DNA from: Devosia sp.
Lineage (GTDB): Bacteria > Pseudomonadota > Alphaproteobacteria > Rhizobiales > Devosiaceae
Reading direction: 5' to 3'
NCBI GenBank assembly: GCA_028290245.1
Contig: JAQGKG010000065.1
Location: 1 to 5,806, forward strand
DNA: 5,806 bases
A program made the position numbers and the translations under genes. This document shows, in pieces, positions 1 to 5,806 of this stretch. A model generated the notes under the pieces. That model was not told the DNA's origin. It did not search any database and saw only the letters and a program-made list of their open reading frames with translations. The first letter of the stretch is position 1; each line of letters begins with the position of its first letter.

Positions 1-18
1 TCGACCAAACTGGGCACC

Positions 19-825
19 ATGACCGGGGTGCACGCTGCCCCGGTCGGCATCGGCTCCACTATCGGCCGCGCCTATACGACATGGCCGATCCTGTGGCCGC
101 TCTCCTCGCTGACCATCTTGTTCATCGCCTGGGAGTTGGCTGGACTGGTGCCCATAAGCATCGCCTTTCCGACGTTCTCGGCCACACTCGCGGCGTTCGT
201 TGAAATGGTGCTCGATGGCTCCATGGTCTACGCCTACTTCCTTACTTTGCAGCCTCTAATACTGGGGGTGGTAATTTCCGGTATCCTGGGTGTGGTAATA
301 GGCATTGCCATGGGACTATCCTCGAAAACCGAATGGTTCATGGCCCCTGTGTTCATCGTGTTGCAGGCAGCGCCAATGGCGGCGCTGGTGCCGCTGGTCA
401 CCTTTGTCTATGGCATCGGGCTCACCGCTAAGACGCTCGCCGTGATCATGCTGGCGCTGCCGGTCATCGTGCTCAACTCCTATAAGGCAGTGCGCCACGT
501 CAATCCGTCGCTGGTGGCCATGTGCCGCTCGTTTCAGGGCACGCGCCTCCAGCAAATCACCAAGATCATCATTCCCGATGCTTCGGCGGTGATTTTTGCC
601 GGGCTGCGGCTGGGCATTGCCGCCGGGTTCATCGGCGTGATGCTGGCGGAGTTGCTGATCACCCCGACAGGCGTGGGCGATCTCATCACCTATCATCGCT
701 CGGTGGCCAACTACGCGCACATGTATGCCGCAGTCGCCTCCATCATCGTTGTTTCCACAGTGACGCTCGCCGGTCTTCAGCGCTTTGAAATCGCGTTCTT
801 GCGTCCAGAAAAAGGAAAGAAGTGA
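19..825 (+). CDS. ABC transporter permease (TauC/SsuC/NrtB-type), first of two
   Basis: Inner-membrane subunit of an ABC importer, forming half of the channel through which substrate delivered by a periplasmic binding protein passes. The 268-residue product has about six hydrophobic segments (near residues 24-45, 76-100, 107-131, 135-154, 190-214 and 233-253). The cytoplasmic coupling loop (EAA-like loop) lies near residues 165-187, with Gly174 and the run KIIIPDA followed by GLRLG; this loop docks on the ATPase. Length and layout fit the binding-protein-dependent permease family. The frame is open to the left edge, so the true start could lie outside the window. I prefer ATG 19 because a TGA at 20-22 in another frame overlaps it as ATGA, the usual arrangement for translational coupling to an upstream gene. 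No strong Shine-Dalgarno sequence precedes it. The stop is one base before the ATPase start codon. The family is clear; the substrate cannot be read from this protein. Confidence 0.92.
   Translation: MTGVHAAPVGIGSTIGRAYTTWPILWPLSSLTILFIAWELAGLVPISIAFPTFSATLAAFVEMVLDGSMVYAYFLTLQPLILGVVISGILGVVIGIAMGLSSKTEWFMAPVFIVLQAAPMAALVPLVTFVYGIGLTAKTLAVIMLALPVIVLNSYKAVRHVNPSLVAMCRSFQGTRLQQITKIIIPDASAVIFAGLRLGIAAGFIGVMLAELLITPTGVGDLITYHRSVANYAHMYAAVASIIVVSTVTLAGLQRFEIAFLRPEKGKK
21..45 (+). promoter_or_regulatory. GC-rich hairpin overlapping the first permease start
   Basis: GACCGGGG at 21-28 is the exact reverse complement of CCCCGGTC at 38-45, giving an 8-bp stem around a 9-base loop. The stem begins at the last base of the ATG at 19 and covers the first codons. 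In mRNA it could limit new initiation and make translation depend on ribosomes arriving from an upstream gene. This role is inferred; the repeat could be chance in GC-rich coding DNA, or the real start may lie further upstream. Confidence 0.35.
813..822 (+). promoter_or_regulatory. Ribosome binding site for the ATPase gene
   Basis: A purine-rich run (AGGAAAGAAG) ends just before the permease stop and precedes ATG 827 by about 4 to 10 bases. It supports 827 as the start rather than the in-frame ATG at 785, which lies inside the permease gene with no good site in front of it. Confidence 0.6.
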
Positions 826-826
826 C

Positions 827-1651
827 ATGGCGTATACCGCTCATTCACCCGACACTTCCAATGCATCCCTCGCCCTCGCCCCCGTCCCGCCCGTTGCCGA
901 TGGCGTGGTCAAGGTGCGCGGCGTTTCCAAGACTTATGGCGACGTCGAAGCGCTGCGCGATATCGATCTTGAGTTCGAACGCGGCCAACTGACGACCTTG
1001 CTCGGCCCATCGGGTTGCGGCAAGACCACGCTGCTCAAGATCATCGCCGGACTGGTGCCTGCCACCTCGGGCGAGATCCTCGTCAATGGCCGCGCCGTTA
1101 CCGGACCCGGACCTGAGCGTGCCTTCGTGTTCCAGGATTTCGCCTTGATGCCGTGGGCGACCGTCATGCGCAACGTGGCCTTCGGGCTCGAATTGCGCGG
1201 CATCAATGCCGCCGAGCGCAAGCGCATAGCCTCACGCTATATCGAAGAAGTGGGTCTGGTCGGGTTCGAGGACAAATATCCCCACGAATTGTCGGGCGGT
1301 ATGCGCCAGCGCGTCGGCATTGCCCGTGCGTTTGCCGTCAATGCCGATGTGCTGCTGCTCGACGAGCCGTTTTCTGCGGTCGATGAACAGAACCGGCGCA
1401 AGTTCCAGGAGGATTTGCTGCGACTGGTGAATCTGGAAAAGAAGAGCTTCATCTTCGTCACCCACTCGATCGAGGAGGCGGTCTATGTGTCGGATCGCAT
1501 CGTGTTGCTGTCGCCGCGTCCGGGCCGCATCTCCCAGATCATCGATCCCCACATCGATCGCAGTGCAACGCCCGACGACATTCGCCGTGACCCAGGTTAT
1601 CTCGACACCGTCGAGGAAATCTGGAATGGGCTGCGTCATTATGCGGAATGA
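827..1651 (+). CDS. ABC transporter ATP-binding protein (TauB/SsuB/NrtD-type)
   Basis: Cytoplasmic ATPase that powers the importer formed with the two flanking permeases. The 274-residue product carries the full motif set: Walker A GPSGCGKT at 60-67, Q-loop Gln103 in VFQDF followed by LMPW (typical of the taurine/sulfonate/nitrate subgroup), signature LSGGM at 155-159, Walker B VLLLDEP at 175-181, D-loop SAVD at 183-186 and switch His213 in VTHS. All key residues are present, so it should be active. A roughly 28-residue Ala/Pro/Ser-rich leader precedes the nucleotide-binding core, longer than in many homologues. An in-frame ATG at 785 would add 14 residues, but it lies inside the permease gene; ATG 827 has the better ribosome site and follows the permease stop by one base. 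The next permease starts nine bases after its stop. The sequence does not define the substrate. Confidence 0.95.
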   Translation: MAYTAHSPDTSNASLALAPVPPVADGVVKVRGVSKTYGDVEALRDIDLEFERGQLTTLLGPSGCGKTTLLKIIAGLVPATSGEILVNGRAVTGPGPERAFVFQDFALMPWATVMRNVAFGLELRGINAAERKRIASRYIEEVGLVGFEDKYPHELSGGMRQRVGIARAFAVNADVLLLDEPFSAVDEQNRRKFQEDLLRLVNLEKKSFIFVTHSIEEAVYVSDRIVLLSPRPGRISQIIDPHIDRSATPDDIRRDPGYLDTVEEIWNGLRHYAE

Positions 1652-1657
1652 GGTGAT
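1650..1657 (+). promoter_or_regulatory. Strong Shine-Dalgarno site for the second permease
   Basis: GAGGTGAT overlaps the ATPase stop codon and matches eight consecutive bases of the ideal complement to the 16S rRNA 3' end. The GAGG core is seven bases from ATG 1661, which is near-ideal spacing. It fixes that start and predicts efficient, independently loaded translation of this subunit. Confidence 0.7.
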
Positions 1658-1660
1658 ATC

Positions 1661-2413
1661 ATGAGCCTCTTTGGTAGGCGCATCCCCATGATGGCCTCGC
1701 TGATCGTCTGGGCCCTCCTGTGGGAAATCGTGGGTCAGCTAGACCTGATCTTTCTCATTCCACCCATGAGCGCAATTTTGCAAACCGGCGTTCAACTTGT
1801 GCAAAGCATATCCTGGCAAAACGCCTCCATCATCACCATACGCAGCTTCTGCATCGGCATGGCACTGGCCATTGGGATTGGCGTTCCGCTCGGAATTTTG
1901 ATGGGCCGCTTCAAGGCTATCGACAATCTGATGGCCATATGGGTCAACATGTTCGTCAGCGCGCCGCTGTCTGCCCTGGTGCCGATCTTGATGATCCTGT
2001 TCGGACTAGGCGAGACCACTATTGTGGTCACCGTGTTCCTCTTTGCAGTGTGGATTATCGTGCTCGATGCCCGCGCCGGAGTGATGCAGGTGCCGCCATC
2101 GCTGCTCGAAATGGGCCGCAGCTACGGCGCTTCAGGGTGGAAACTGTTCACCCAGATCATCTTGCTGTCGGCACTGCCGGAAATCCTTGCCGGTATCCGC
2201 ATCGGTCTCATTCGCGGCGTCAAGGGCGTCGTGATTGGTCAGATTCTCGTGTCTATCGTGGGGTACGGGGAATTGTTCGAGCTGTTCTCGCGCAGCTTTG
2301 AAATGGAAAGTTTCTGGGCGCTGACCCTCATTCTCTTCGCGGCAGCCCTGCTGTTGTCCGCGCTGGTGGAAATCTTCGAAAAACGCATCGAATACTATGC
2401 TGGAGCAAGATAA
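1661..2413 (+). CDS. ABC transporter permease (TauC/SsuC/NrtB-type), second of two
   Basis: Second inner-membrane subunit of the importer. The 250-residue product has about six hydrophobic segments (near residues 10-27, 61-82, 93-116, 119-136, 187-201 and 218-238). Its coupling loop, near residues 149-173, includes LEMGRSYGASGW and ends in ALP, followed by AGIRIGL, the family hallmark. It differs clearly from the first permease in most positions, so the two genes are not a recent tandem duplication, although they share the same architecture. With one ATPase gene between them, the likely complex is a heterodimer of permeases on an ATPase homodimer. The start is supported by a strong ribosome site overlapping the ATPase stop. 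The stop TAA directly abuts the ATG of the next gene, indicating co-translation. Substrate is unknown from sequence; the neighbouring hydrolase hints at an aromatic acid or related carboxylate. Confidence 0.93.
   Translation: MSLFGRRIPMMASLIVWALLWEIVGQLDLIFLIPPMSAILQTGVQLVQSISWQNASIITIRSFCIGMALAIGIGVPLGILMGRFKAIDNLMAIWVNMFVSAPLSALVPILMILFGLGETTIVVTVFLFAVWIIVLDARAGVMQVPPSLLEMGRSYGASGWKLFTQIILLSALPEILAGIRIGLIRGVKGVVIGQILVSIVGYGELFELFSRSFEMESFWALTLILFAAALLLSALVEIFEKRIEYYAGAR
2402..2410 (+). promoter_or_regulatory. Ribosome binding site for the FAH-family gene
   Basis: GGAGCAAGA lies inside the last codons of the second permease, with its GGAG core eight bases before ATG 2414. It supports initiation right after the TAA at 2411-2413 with no intergenic gap. 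Confidence 0.55.
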
Positions 2414-3121
2414 ATGAACGTGCATGCCTCTGCCACAAACTACGTCTTTAGCCCGTTGCCGATCCCGACCCTGCCGATAGTGGGCACCAGTGATCTTTTC
2501 CCGGTGCACCGTATTTACTGCGTCGGCCGCAACTTCGCCGAACATGCAATCGAAATGGGCCACGATCCCGACCGCGAACCACCGTTTTTCTTCCAGAAAA
2601 ACCCCGATACCCTCGTGCTATCGGGAGAGGAATTTCCCTATCCTGCGCAATCGAGCGATGTACACCACGAAATCGAGTTGGTCGTTGCGCTGAGCAAGGG
2701 CGGCATCGACATAGCGGTCAAGGATGCACTAGACCATGTCTATGGCTATGCAGTGGGTCTGGACATGACGCGCCGTGACCTGCAGGGAGTTGCTAAGAAG
2801 CTGGGTCGTCCATGGGAAACCGGCAAGGCTTTCGAGGCATCTGCGCCATGTTCGGCTATCGTGCCGGTTTCCAAAATCGGTCACCCATCAGCGGGTGCGC
2901 TGTGGGTCAAGGTCAATGGAGAAATCCGCCAGACCGGCGATCTCAACCAGATGATCTGGAAGGTCGCGGAAATGATTTCCTACCTTTCGGGGCTGTTCAC
3001 GCTGCAGCCGGGCGACCTGATCTATGCCGGCACGCCCGCCGGCGTAGGCGCGGTGGTTAGGGGCGATCTCATCAATGGCGAAATCGAGGGTGTTGGCGAA
3101 ATTTCCACTCTCGTGGTCTGA
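2414..3121 (+). CDS. FAH-family hydrolase, fumarylpyruvate hydrolase-like
   Basis: Predicted cytoplasmic, divalent-metal-dependent enzyme of the fumarylacetoacetate hydrolase fold that cleaves a C-C bond in beta-diketo acids. The 235 residues hold the FAH core: HRIYCVGRN at 32-40, EMGHDPDREPPFFFQK at 47-62, metal ligands Glu86 and Glu88 in HHEIEL and Asp117 in GLDMTRRDLQ, GKAFEASAP at 137-145, and the C-terminal LQPGDLIYAGTPAGVG at 197-212. The EMGHDPDREPPFFF stretch resembles NagK-type fumarylpyruvate hydrolases, which act last in the gentisate pathway and yield fumarate and pyruvate. Related enzymes act as oxaloacetate decarboxylases, acylpyruvases or homoprotocatechuate-pathway decarboxylase/isomerases, so the exact substrate is uncertain. 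It is the last gene of the importer operon, directly abutting the second permease stop. That position suggests it processes a metabolite of the imported compound. No gentisate dioxygenase or maleylpyruvate isomerase is visible in the window. Confidence 0.85.
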   Translation: MNVHASATNYVFSPLPIPTLPIVGTSDLFPVHRIYCVGRNFAEHAIEMGHDPDREPPFFFQKNPDTLVLSGEEFPYPAQSSDVHHEIELVVALSKGGIDIAVKDALDHVYGYAVGLDMTRRDLQGVAKKLGRPWETGKAFEASAPCSAIVPVSKIGHPSAGALWVKVNGEIRQTGDLNQMIWKVAEMISYLSGLFTLQPGDLIYAGTPAGVGAVVRGDLINGEIEGVGEISTLVV

Positions 3122-3134
3122 GAGGATTTTCTTC

Positions 3135-3161
3135 GGGCGCGCTGGAAGATCCAGCGCGCCC
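3135..3161 (+). terminator. Hairpin terminator of the importer operon
   Basis: A perfect 11-bp, GC-rich stem (GGGCGCGCTGG with CCAGCGCGCCC) encloses the 5-base loop AAGAT and begins 13 bases after the FAH-family stop. Only a weak T-rich patch follows (CGTTTGTA), so termination may be partial or assisted. The position argues that the transporter gene at 3261 is a separate transcription unit. Confidence 0.75.
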
Positions 3162-3260
3162 GTCATCCGTTTGTACTGGCCTGACAACAATTCTTTTCCC
3201 ACTGCGCTTTAACGCCCAGTTCCTCCATATTGCCCGCTGGCAAGCGCCCGAAAGTTCTTC
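3162..3260 (+). other. Leader region of the TSUP gene, with a small inverted repeat
   Basis: This non-coding stretch lies between the operon terminator and the next start codon. It should contain the promoter of the downstream gene, but I see no convincing -35/-10 pair; CTGACA at 3181 with CTTTAA at 3207 is the best and has overly long spacing. A 5-bp inverted repeat TTGCC-CGCT-GGCAA at 3230-3243 ends 17 bases before the start and could be a small leader hairpin or half of an operator. The ribosome site is weak (GAAAG at 3250-3254). Confidence 0.3.
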
Positions 3261-4085
3261 ATGTATAGCCTCAATTTCATTTTCCCCTTCGCCCTGGGGC
3301 TGGCAGCCGTGGGTTGCGTTTCAGGCTTCATGGCTGGGCTACTAGGGGTTGGCGGCGGCATTGTCGTCGTGCCGGTGCTGTATCATGTGCTCGCAGCGTT
3401 CGGCGTGGATGCCGAGCTTCGCGCCTTCATCGCCGTGGGCACATCGCTCGCCACCATCATTCCGACCTCCATCCAGTCGATCAAAGCTCACAAGGCACGG
3501 GGCGCAGTCGATTTTGACTTACTGAAATGGTGGGGCCCGTTTGTTGGCGTGGGCGTTATCATCGGCATCCTGCTCGCCGCGATCTTTAGCGGTGCTGTGC
3601 TCACTGCCATCTTTGGTGTCGTGGCCGCGATCGTGGCGCTCCACATGTTACTTACACCGGAGGGCGTCTATCTGCGCGATGGTGTTCCCGCCAAGCCGCT
3701 CCAGGCAGTAATGGCGACCGCGATCGGCACGATATCAACGCTGATGGGGATTGGCGGCGGCACATTGACCGTGCCCACGCTGAGCCTCTGTAACTATCCG
3801 GTACGGCGCGCAGTCGGCACGGCCTCCGTGATTGGGTTGATCATTGCCTTGCCTGGCACCATTGGCTTTGTGATCAATGGCTGGTCTGCCGAAGGACTTC
3901 CACCCTTCTCGCTGGGATACGTGAACCTAGCTGGGTTTGTAGCAATTGCGCTGACTAGCATGTTCTTTGCGCCGCTTGGGGCCAAGGCGGCCCATGCGAT
4001 GAACCCGAAATGGTTGAAACGCCTGTTCGGCGTATTTCTCGCCGTCACTTCGGCGAAAATGCTAATGGATTTCTTCACACTTTAG
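3261..4085 (+). CDS. TSUP (TauE/SafE, DUF81) family membrane transporter
   Basis: Integral inner-membrane protein of the family that includes the sulfite exporters TauE and SafE, YfcA-type proteins and transporters of sulfoacetate or other small organic anions. The 274 residues are mostly hydrophobic, with about eight membrane segments. The internal duplication typical of the family is clear: GVGGGIVVVPVL at 29-40 pairs with GIGGGTLTVPTL at 163-174, and AVGTSLA at 58-64 pairs with AVGTASV at 184-190. Length is normal for the family. ATG 3261 is chosen because the first membrane segment starts right after it; a later ATG (residue 24) would remove that segment. The ribosome site is poor. A strong hairpin separates it from the ABC operon, so it is probably transcribed alone. 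Direction and substrate cannot be read from sequence; sulfite or a sulfonate is possible but not shown, as no sulfur-metabolism gene is nearby. Confidence 0.93.
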   Translation: MYSLNFIFPFALGLAAVGCVSGFMAGLLGVGGGIVVVPVLYHVLAAFGVDAELRAFIAVGTSLATIIPTSIQSIKAHKARGAVDFDLLKWWGPFVGVGVIIGILLAAIFSGAVLTAIFGVVAAIVALHMLLTPEGVYLRDGVPAKPLQAVMATAIGTISTLMGIGGGTLTVPTLSLCNYPVRRAVGTASVIGLIIALPGTIGFVINGWSAEGLPPFSLGYVNLAGFVAIALTSMFFAPLGAKAAHAMNPKWLKRLFGVFLAVTSAKMLMDFFTL

Positions 4086-4092
4086 ACGACCC

Positions 4093-4124
4093 AAGAGCGG
4101 CCCTGCAACTACAGGGCCGCGCTT
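4093..4124. terminator. Bidirectional terminator between convergent genes
   Basis: A 9-bp perfect stem (GCGGCCCTG at 4097-4105 with CAGGGCCGC at 4112-4120) surrounds a 6-base loop. After one mismatch it extends by three pairs (AAG at 4093-4095 with CTT at 4122-4124). It fills most of the 45-bp gap between the TSUP stop and the isocitrate dehydrogenase stop, so it can end transcripts from both sides. No long T-tract is present on either strand. Confidence 0.72.
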
Positions 4125-4130
4125 AGTGGT

Positions 4131-5806
4131 CTATGCTTGCTCAATAATCCGCGCGAAAGTGGCTGAGGGCCGCATGACTGCATCGGTCTTGGTTTGATCG
4201 GTGTGGTAGTAGCCACCGAGATCGACGGATGTTCCCTGTCCCGCCGCCAGCTCGGCCACGATAGTCTCTTCATTCTCGGCGAGTGCGTCCGCTAGCGGCG
4301 CAAAGTGCTTGGCGAGATCGAGATCTTCCGTCTGAGCAGCCATCGCCTGAGCCCAGTAAAAGGCAAAGTAGAAGTGACTGTCTCGTGTATCGGTCTGGCC
4401 AACTTTTGATCTGGGCGATTTGTTACGGTCGAGAATCCCCTGCGTAGCAACGTCAATGCCGATACCCAAGACTTTTGCCTTGTAGTTCCCCTTTAGTTCA
4501 TTGAGGAATTTTAGGCTCTCTCCTAGCGCGCAGAACTCGCCCAGGGAATCCCAACGCAGGTGGTTTTCCTCGTTCAGCTGCTGAACATGCTTGGGGGCAG
4601 AGCCTCCCGCACCGGTTTCGAACATAGCGCCGCCGTTCATCAATTTAACGATCGAGAGCATCTTGGCCGAGGTTCCCAATTCGAGAATTGGAAACAGATC
4701 CGTCAGATAGTCGCGCAGCACGTTGCCAGAAACCGAAATGGTGTTCTCGCCCCGGCGGATCGTTTCAAAAGATAGTCGGGTGGCTTCACCAGGGGCCAGT
4801 ATCTGAAACTTGTCTGCTACGCCTGCTGCAGCCAGCATCGGCTTGACGTAAGCAATCATCTCCGCATCGTGAGGCCGGTTCTCGTCCAGCCAAAAGATAG
4901 CCCCGCAGCCTTCCGCCTTCTGACGCGCGATTCCGAGTTTAACCCAATCCTCGATAGCAGCCCGCCGGGTCGATGCAGCGCGCCAGATATCGCCTGCCTC
5001 CACATCGTGCTGGTGCAGCACATCACCATTAGCTGCAATCAGCCGGACGGCGCCGTCCATGGGGATCTTGAACGTTGTCGGATGAGAGCCGTACTCCTCG
5101 GCTTTTTGAGCCATCAAGCCTACGTTGTGAACAGACCCTGCTGTGGCTGGATCAAGTGCGCCGGTCTGCTTGAAATAGCTGACGGCCTCTTGATAAACGG
5201 CTGCATAGGAACTGTCGGGGATAACGCAATTGGTGTCGGCAGCTTGCCCGTCTGGGCCCCAGCCTTTGCCGCCTGCGCGGATCAATGCCGGCAGGGATGC
5301 GTCGATAATCACGTCCGAGGGGACGTGCAGATTGGTTACGCCCTTTTCCGAATTAACCATATACATCGCTGGCCGATCTGCCATCAAGTCTTTGATGTCC
5401 GCCTCGATGTCTGCTCGCTCTGACATCAGGGCCACTCTGTCCATAAGAGCGCCGAGACCGGAGCTTGGGTCTACACCAGCCGCCCGGAGAGCTGGCCCAT
5501 GCTTTTCGAATACAGGCTTGAGGAATTCTTCCACTGCATGGCCGAAGATGATTGGATCAGAGACCTTCATCATCGTCGCCTTCAAGTGTAGCGAAAACAG
5601 GACATTATTTCGCTTGGAACCATCGATTTGTTCCGCCAGGAATGCGCTGAGTGCCTTGGCTGACATGAAAGTCGCATCCACCACCGTACCGGAGGGGTAA
5701 TCGAGCCCATCTTTAAGGACAGCAATCGAGCCGTCGCGGCCCACCAATTCAATCCTGGCAGAACCTGCCTGGTCGGCCTTGAGGGTAACCGACTTCTCGT
5801 TGGCAC
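4131..5806 (-). CDS. icd: Monomeric NADP-dependent isocitrate dehydrogenase (5' end outside window)
   Basis: TCA-cycle enzyme that oxidatively decarboxylates isocitrate to 2-oxoglutarate in the cytoplasm, yielding NADPH. It is the monomeric (IDH-II) type, usually about 740 residues, unrelated in length to the common 45-kDa dimeric form. The 557 visible residues are the C-terminal three quarters. The frame is open to the window edge; the TTG codon at 5745-5747 is internal, since upstream codons (ANEKSVTLKADQAGSARIE) continue the family alignment. Visible motifs, compared from memory with the Azotobacter vinelandii enzyme: HLKATMMKVSDP with the catalytic Lys (5580-5582), HVPSDVIIDAS with a metal-ligand Asp (5301-5303), GNVLRDYLTDLFP with the Arg and two metal Asp (4698-4715), GGSAPKHVQQ with HLRWDS, and an SHFYFAFYWAQA segment. 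The usual KSPARKVG-type cofactor segment reads KSPRSKVG here. It is transcribed toward the TSUP gene; its promoter is outside the window. Confidence 0.96.
   Translation of the reverse strand, partial: ANEKSVTLKADQAGSARIELVGRDGSIAVLKDGLDYPSGTVVDATFMSAKALSAFLAEQIDGSKRNNVLFSLHLKATMMKVSDPIIFGHAVEEFLKPVFEKHGPALRAAGVDPSSGLGALMDRVALMSERADIEADIKDLMADRPAMYMVNSEKGVTNLHVPSDVIIDASLPALIRAGGKGWGPDGQAADTNCVIPDSSYAAVYQEAVSYFKQTGALDPATAGSVHNVGLMAQKAEEYGSHPTTFKIPMDGAVRLIAANGDVLHQHDVEAGDIWRAASTRRAAIEDWVKLGIARQKAEGCGAIFWLDENRPHDAEMIAYVKPMLAAAGVADKFQILAPGEATRLSFETIRRGENTISVSGNVLRDYLTDLFPILELGTSAKMLSIVKLMNGGAMFETGAGGSAPKHVQQLNEENHLRWDSLGEFCALGESLKFLNELKGNYKAKVLGIGIDVATQGILDRNKSPRSKVGQTDTRDSHFYFAFYWAQAMAAQTEDLDLAKHFAPLADALAENEETIVAELAAGQGTSVDLGGYYHTDQTKTDAVMRPSATFARIIEQA

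Noticed and set aside
785..826. Upstream start for the ATPase adding 14 residues
   Set aside because: The added stretch overlaps the permease gene, has no ribosome site in front, and lies before a leader that is already long. ATG 827 fits the operon spacing better.
316..828. 170-codon open frame on the - strand opposite the first permease
   Set aside because: It lies antisense to a well-supported permease; its His/Arg/Asp/Gly-rich translation resembles no family and is typical of a reverse-frame shadow in GC-rich DNA.
2132..2563. 143-codon open frame on the - strand across the second permease and hydrolase junction
   Set aside because: It spans two confirmed + strand genes and has shadow-type composition; no support as a gene.
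3181..3212. Possible sigma-70 promoter CTGACA ... CTTTAA before the TSUP gene
   Set aside because: Spacing is about 20 bases and the -10 match is poor; not strong enough to annotate as a promoter.
4673..4694. Inverted repeat CCAATTC-GA-GAATTGG inside the isocitrate dehydrogenase gene
   Set aside because: It encodes the conserved FPILELGTSAK region, so codon constraint explains it; it lies deep within the gene with no neighbouring signal, and is probably coincidental.
4869..5423. 184-codon open frame on the + strand opposite the isocitrate dehydrogenase gene
   Set aside because: It is fully antisense to strongly conserved coding sequence, has no good ribosome site, and encodes no recognisable motif. 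The overlapping + strand frame at 5230-5700 is rejected for the same reason.
1..5806. Search for CRISPR arrays, tandem repeats, transposase or phage genes, tRNAs and toxin-antitoxin pairs
   Set aside because: None seen by reading; nearly all of the window is occupied by six ordinary metabolic and transport genes, and the only gap over 100 bp is 3122-3260.

Overview
The window looks like chromosomal DNA from a moderately GC-rich Gram-negative bacterium, most likely an alphaproteobacterium. That assignment is an inference from codon choice, tight gene packing, GC-rich terminators with poor T-tracts, and a gene content typical of oligotrophic transporter-rich genomes. No rRNA, tRNA, insertion sequence, CRISPR array, attachment site or prophage gene is visible. 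Nothing in base composition suggests recent transfer.

Region 1 (1-3121, + strand) is the distal part of an operon. It runs permease A, ATPase, permease B, then a fumarylacetoacetate hydrolase (FAH)-fold enzyme most like fumarylpyruvate hydrolase. Junctions are 0 to 9 bp. The three transport genes belong to the taurine/sulfonate/nitrate/NMT1-type ABC importer group. The expected periplasmic substrate-binding protein is not in the window and probably lies upstream. A TGA in another frame overlaps the first permease start as ATGA, which suggests another gene ends there. Two different permeases with one ATPase imply a heterodimeric membrane channel. The FAH-type enzyme suggests the imported compound is an aromatic acid, or another compound degraded to a beta-diketo acid such as fumarylpyruvate (gentisate-type ring cleavage). 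The operon ends at a strong GC hairpin at 3135-3161.

Region 2 (3122-4130) holds a separate + strand gene for a TSUP/TauE-SafE family membrane transporter, with a 139-bp leader region in front of it. It converges on the next gene, and a GC hairpin in the 45-bp gap can serve both strands.

Region 3 (4131-5806, - strand) is the C-terminal three quarters of a monomeric-type NADP-dependent isocitrate dehydrogenase, cut by the window edge. Its catalytic and metal-binding motifs are intact, but one segment linked to NADP phosphate binding differs from the sequence I know.

I found no convincing evidence of a previously undescribed system. The points most worth a second look are the substrate of the transporter/hydrolase operon, the hairpin that starts inside the first permease's start codon, and the altered cofactor-site segment of the isocitrate dehydrogenase.
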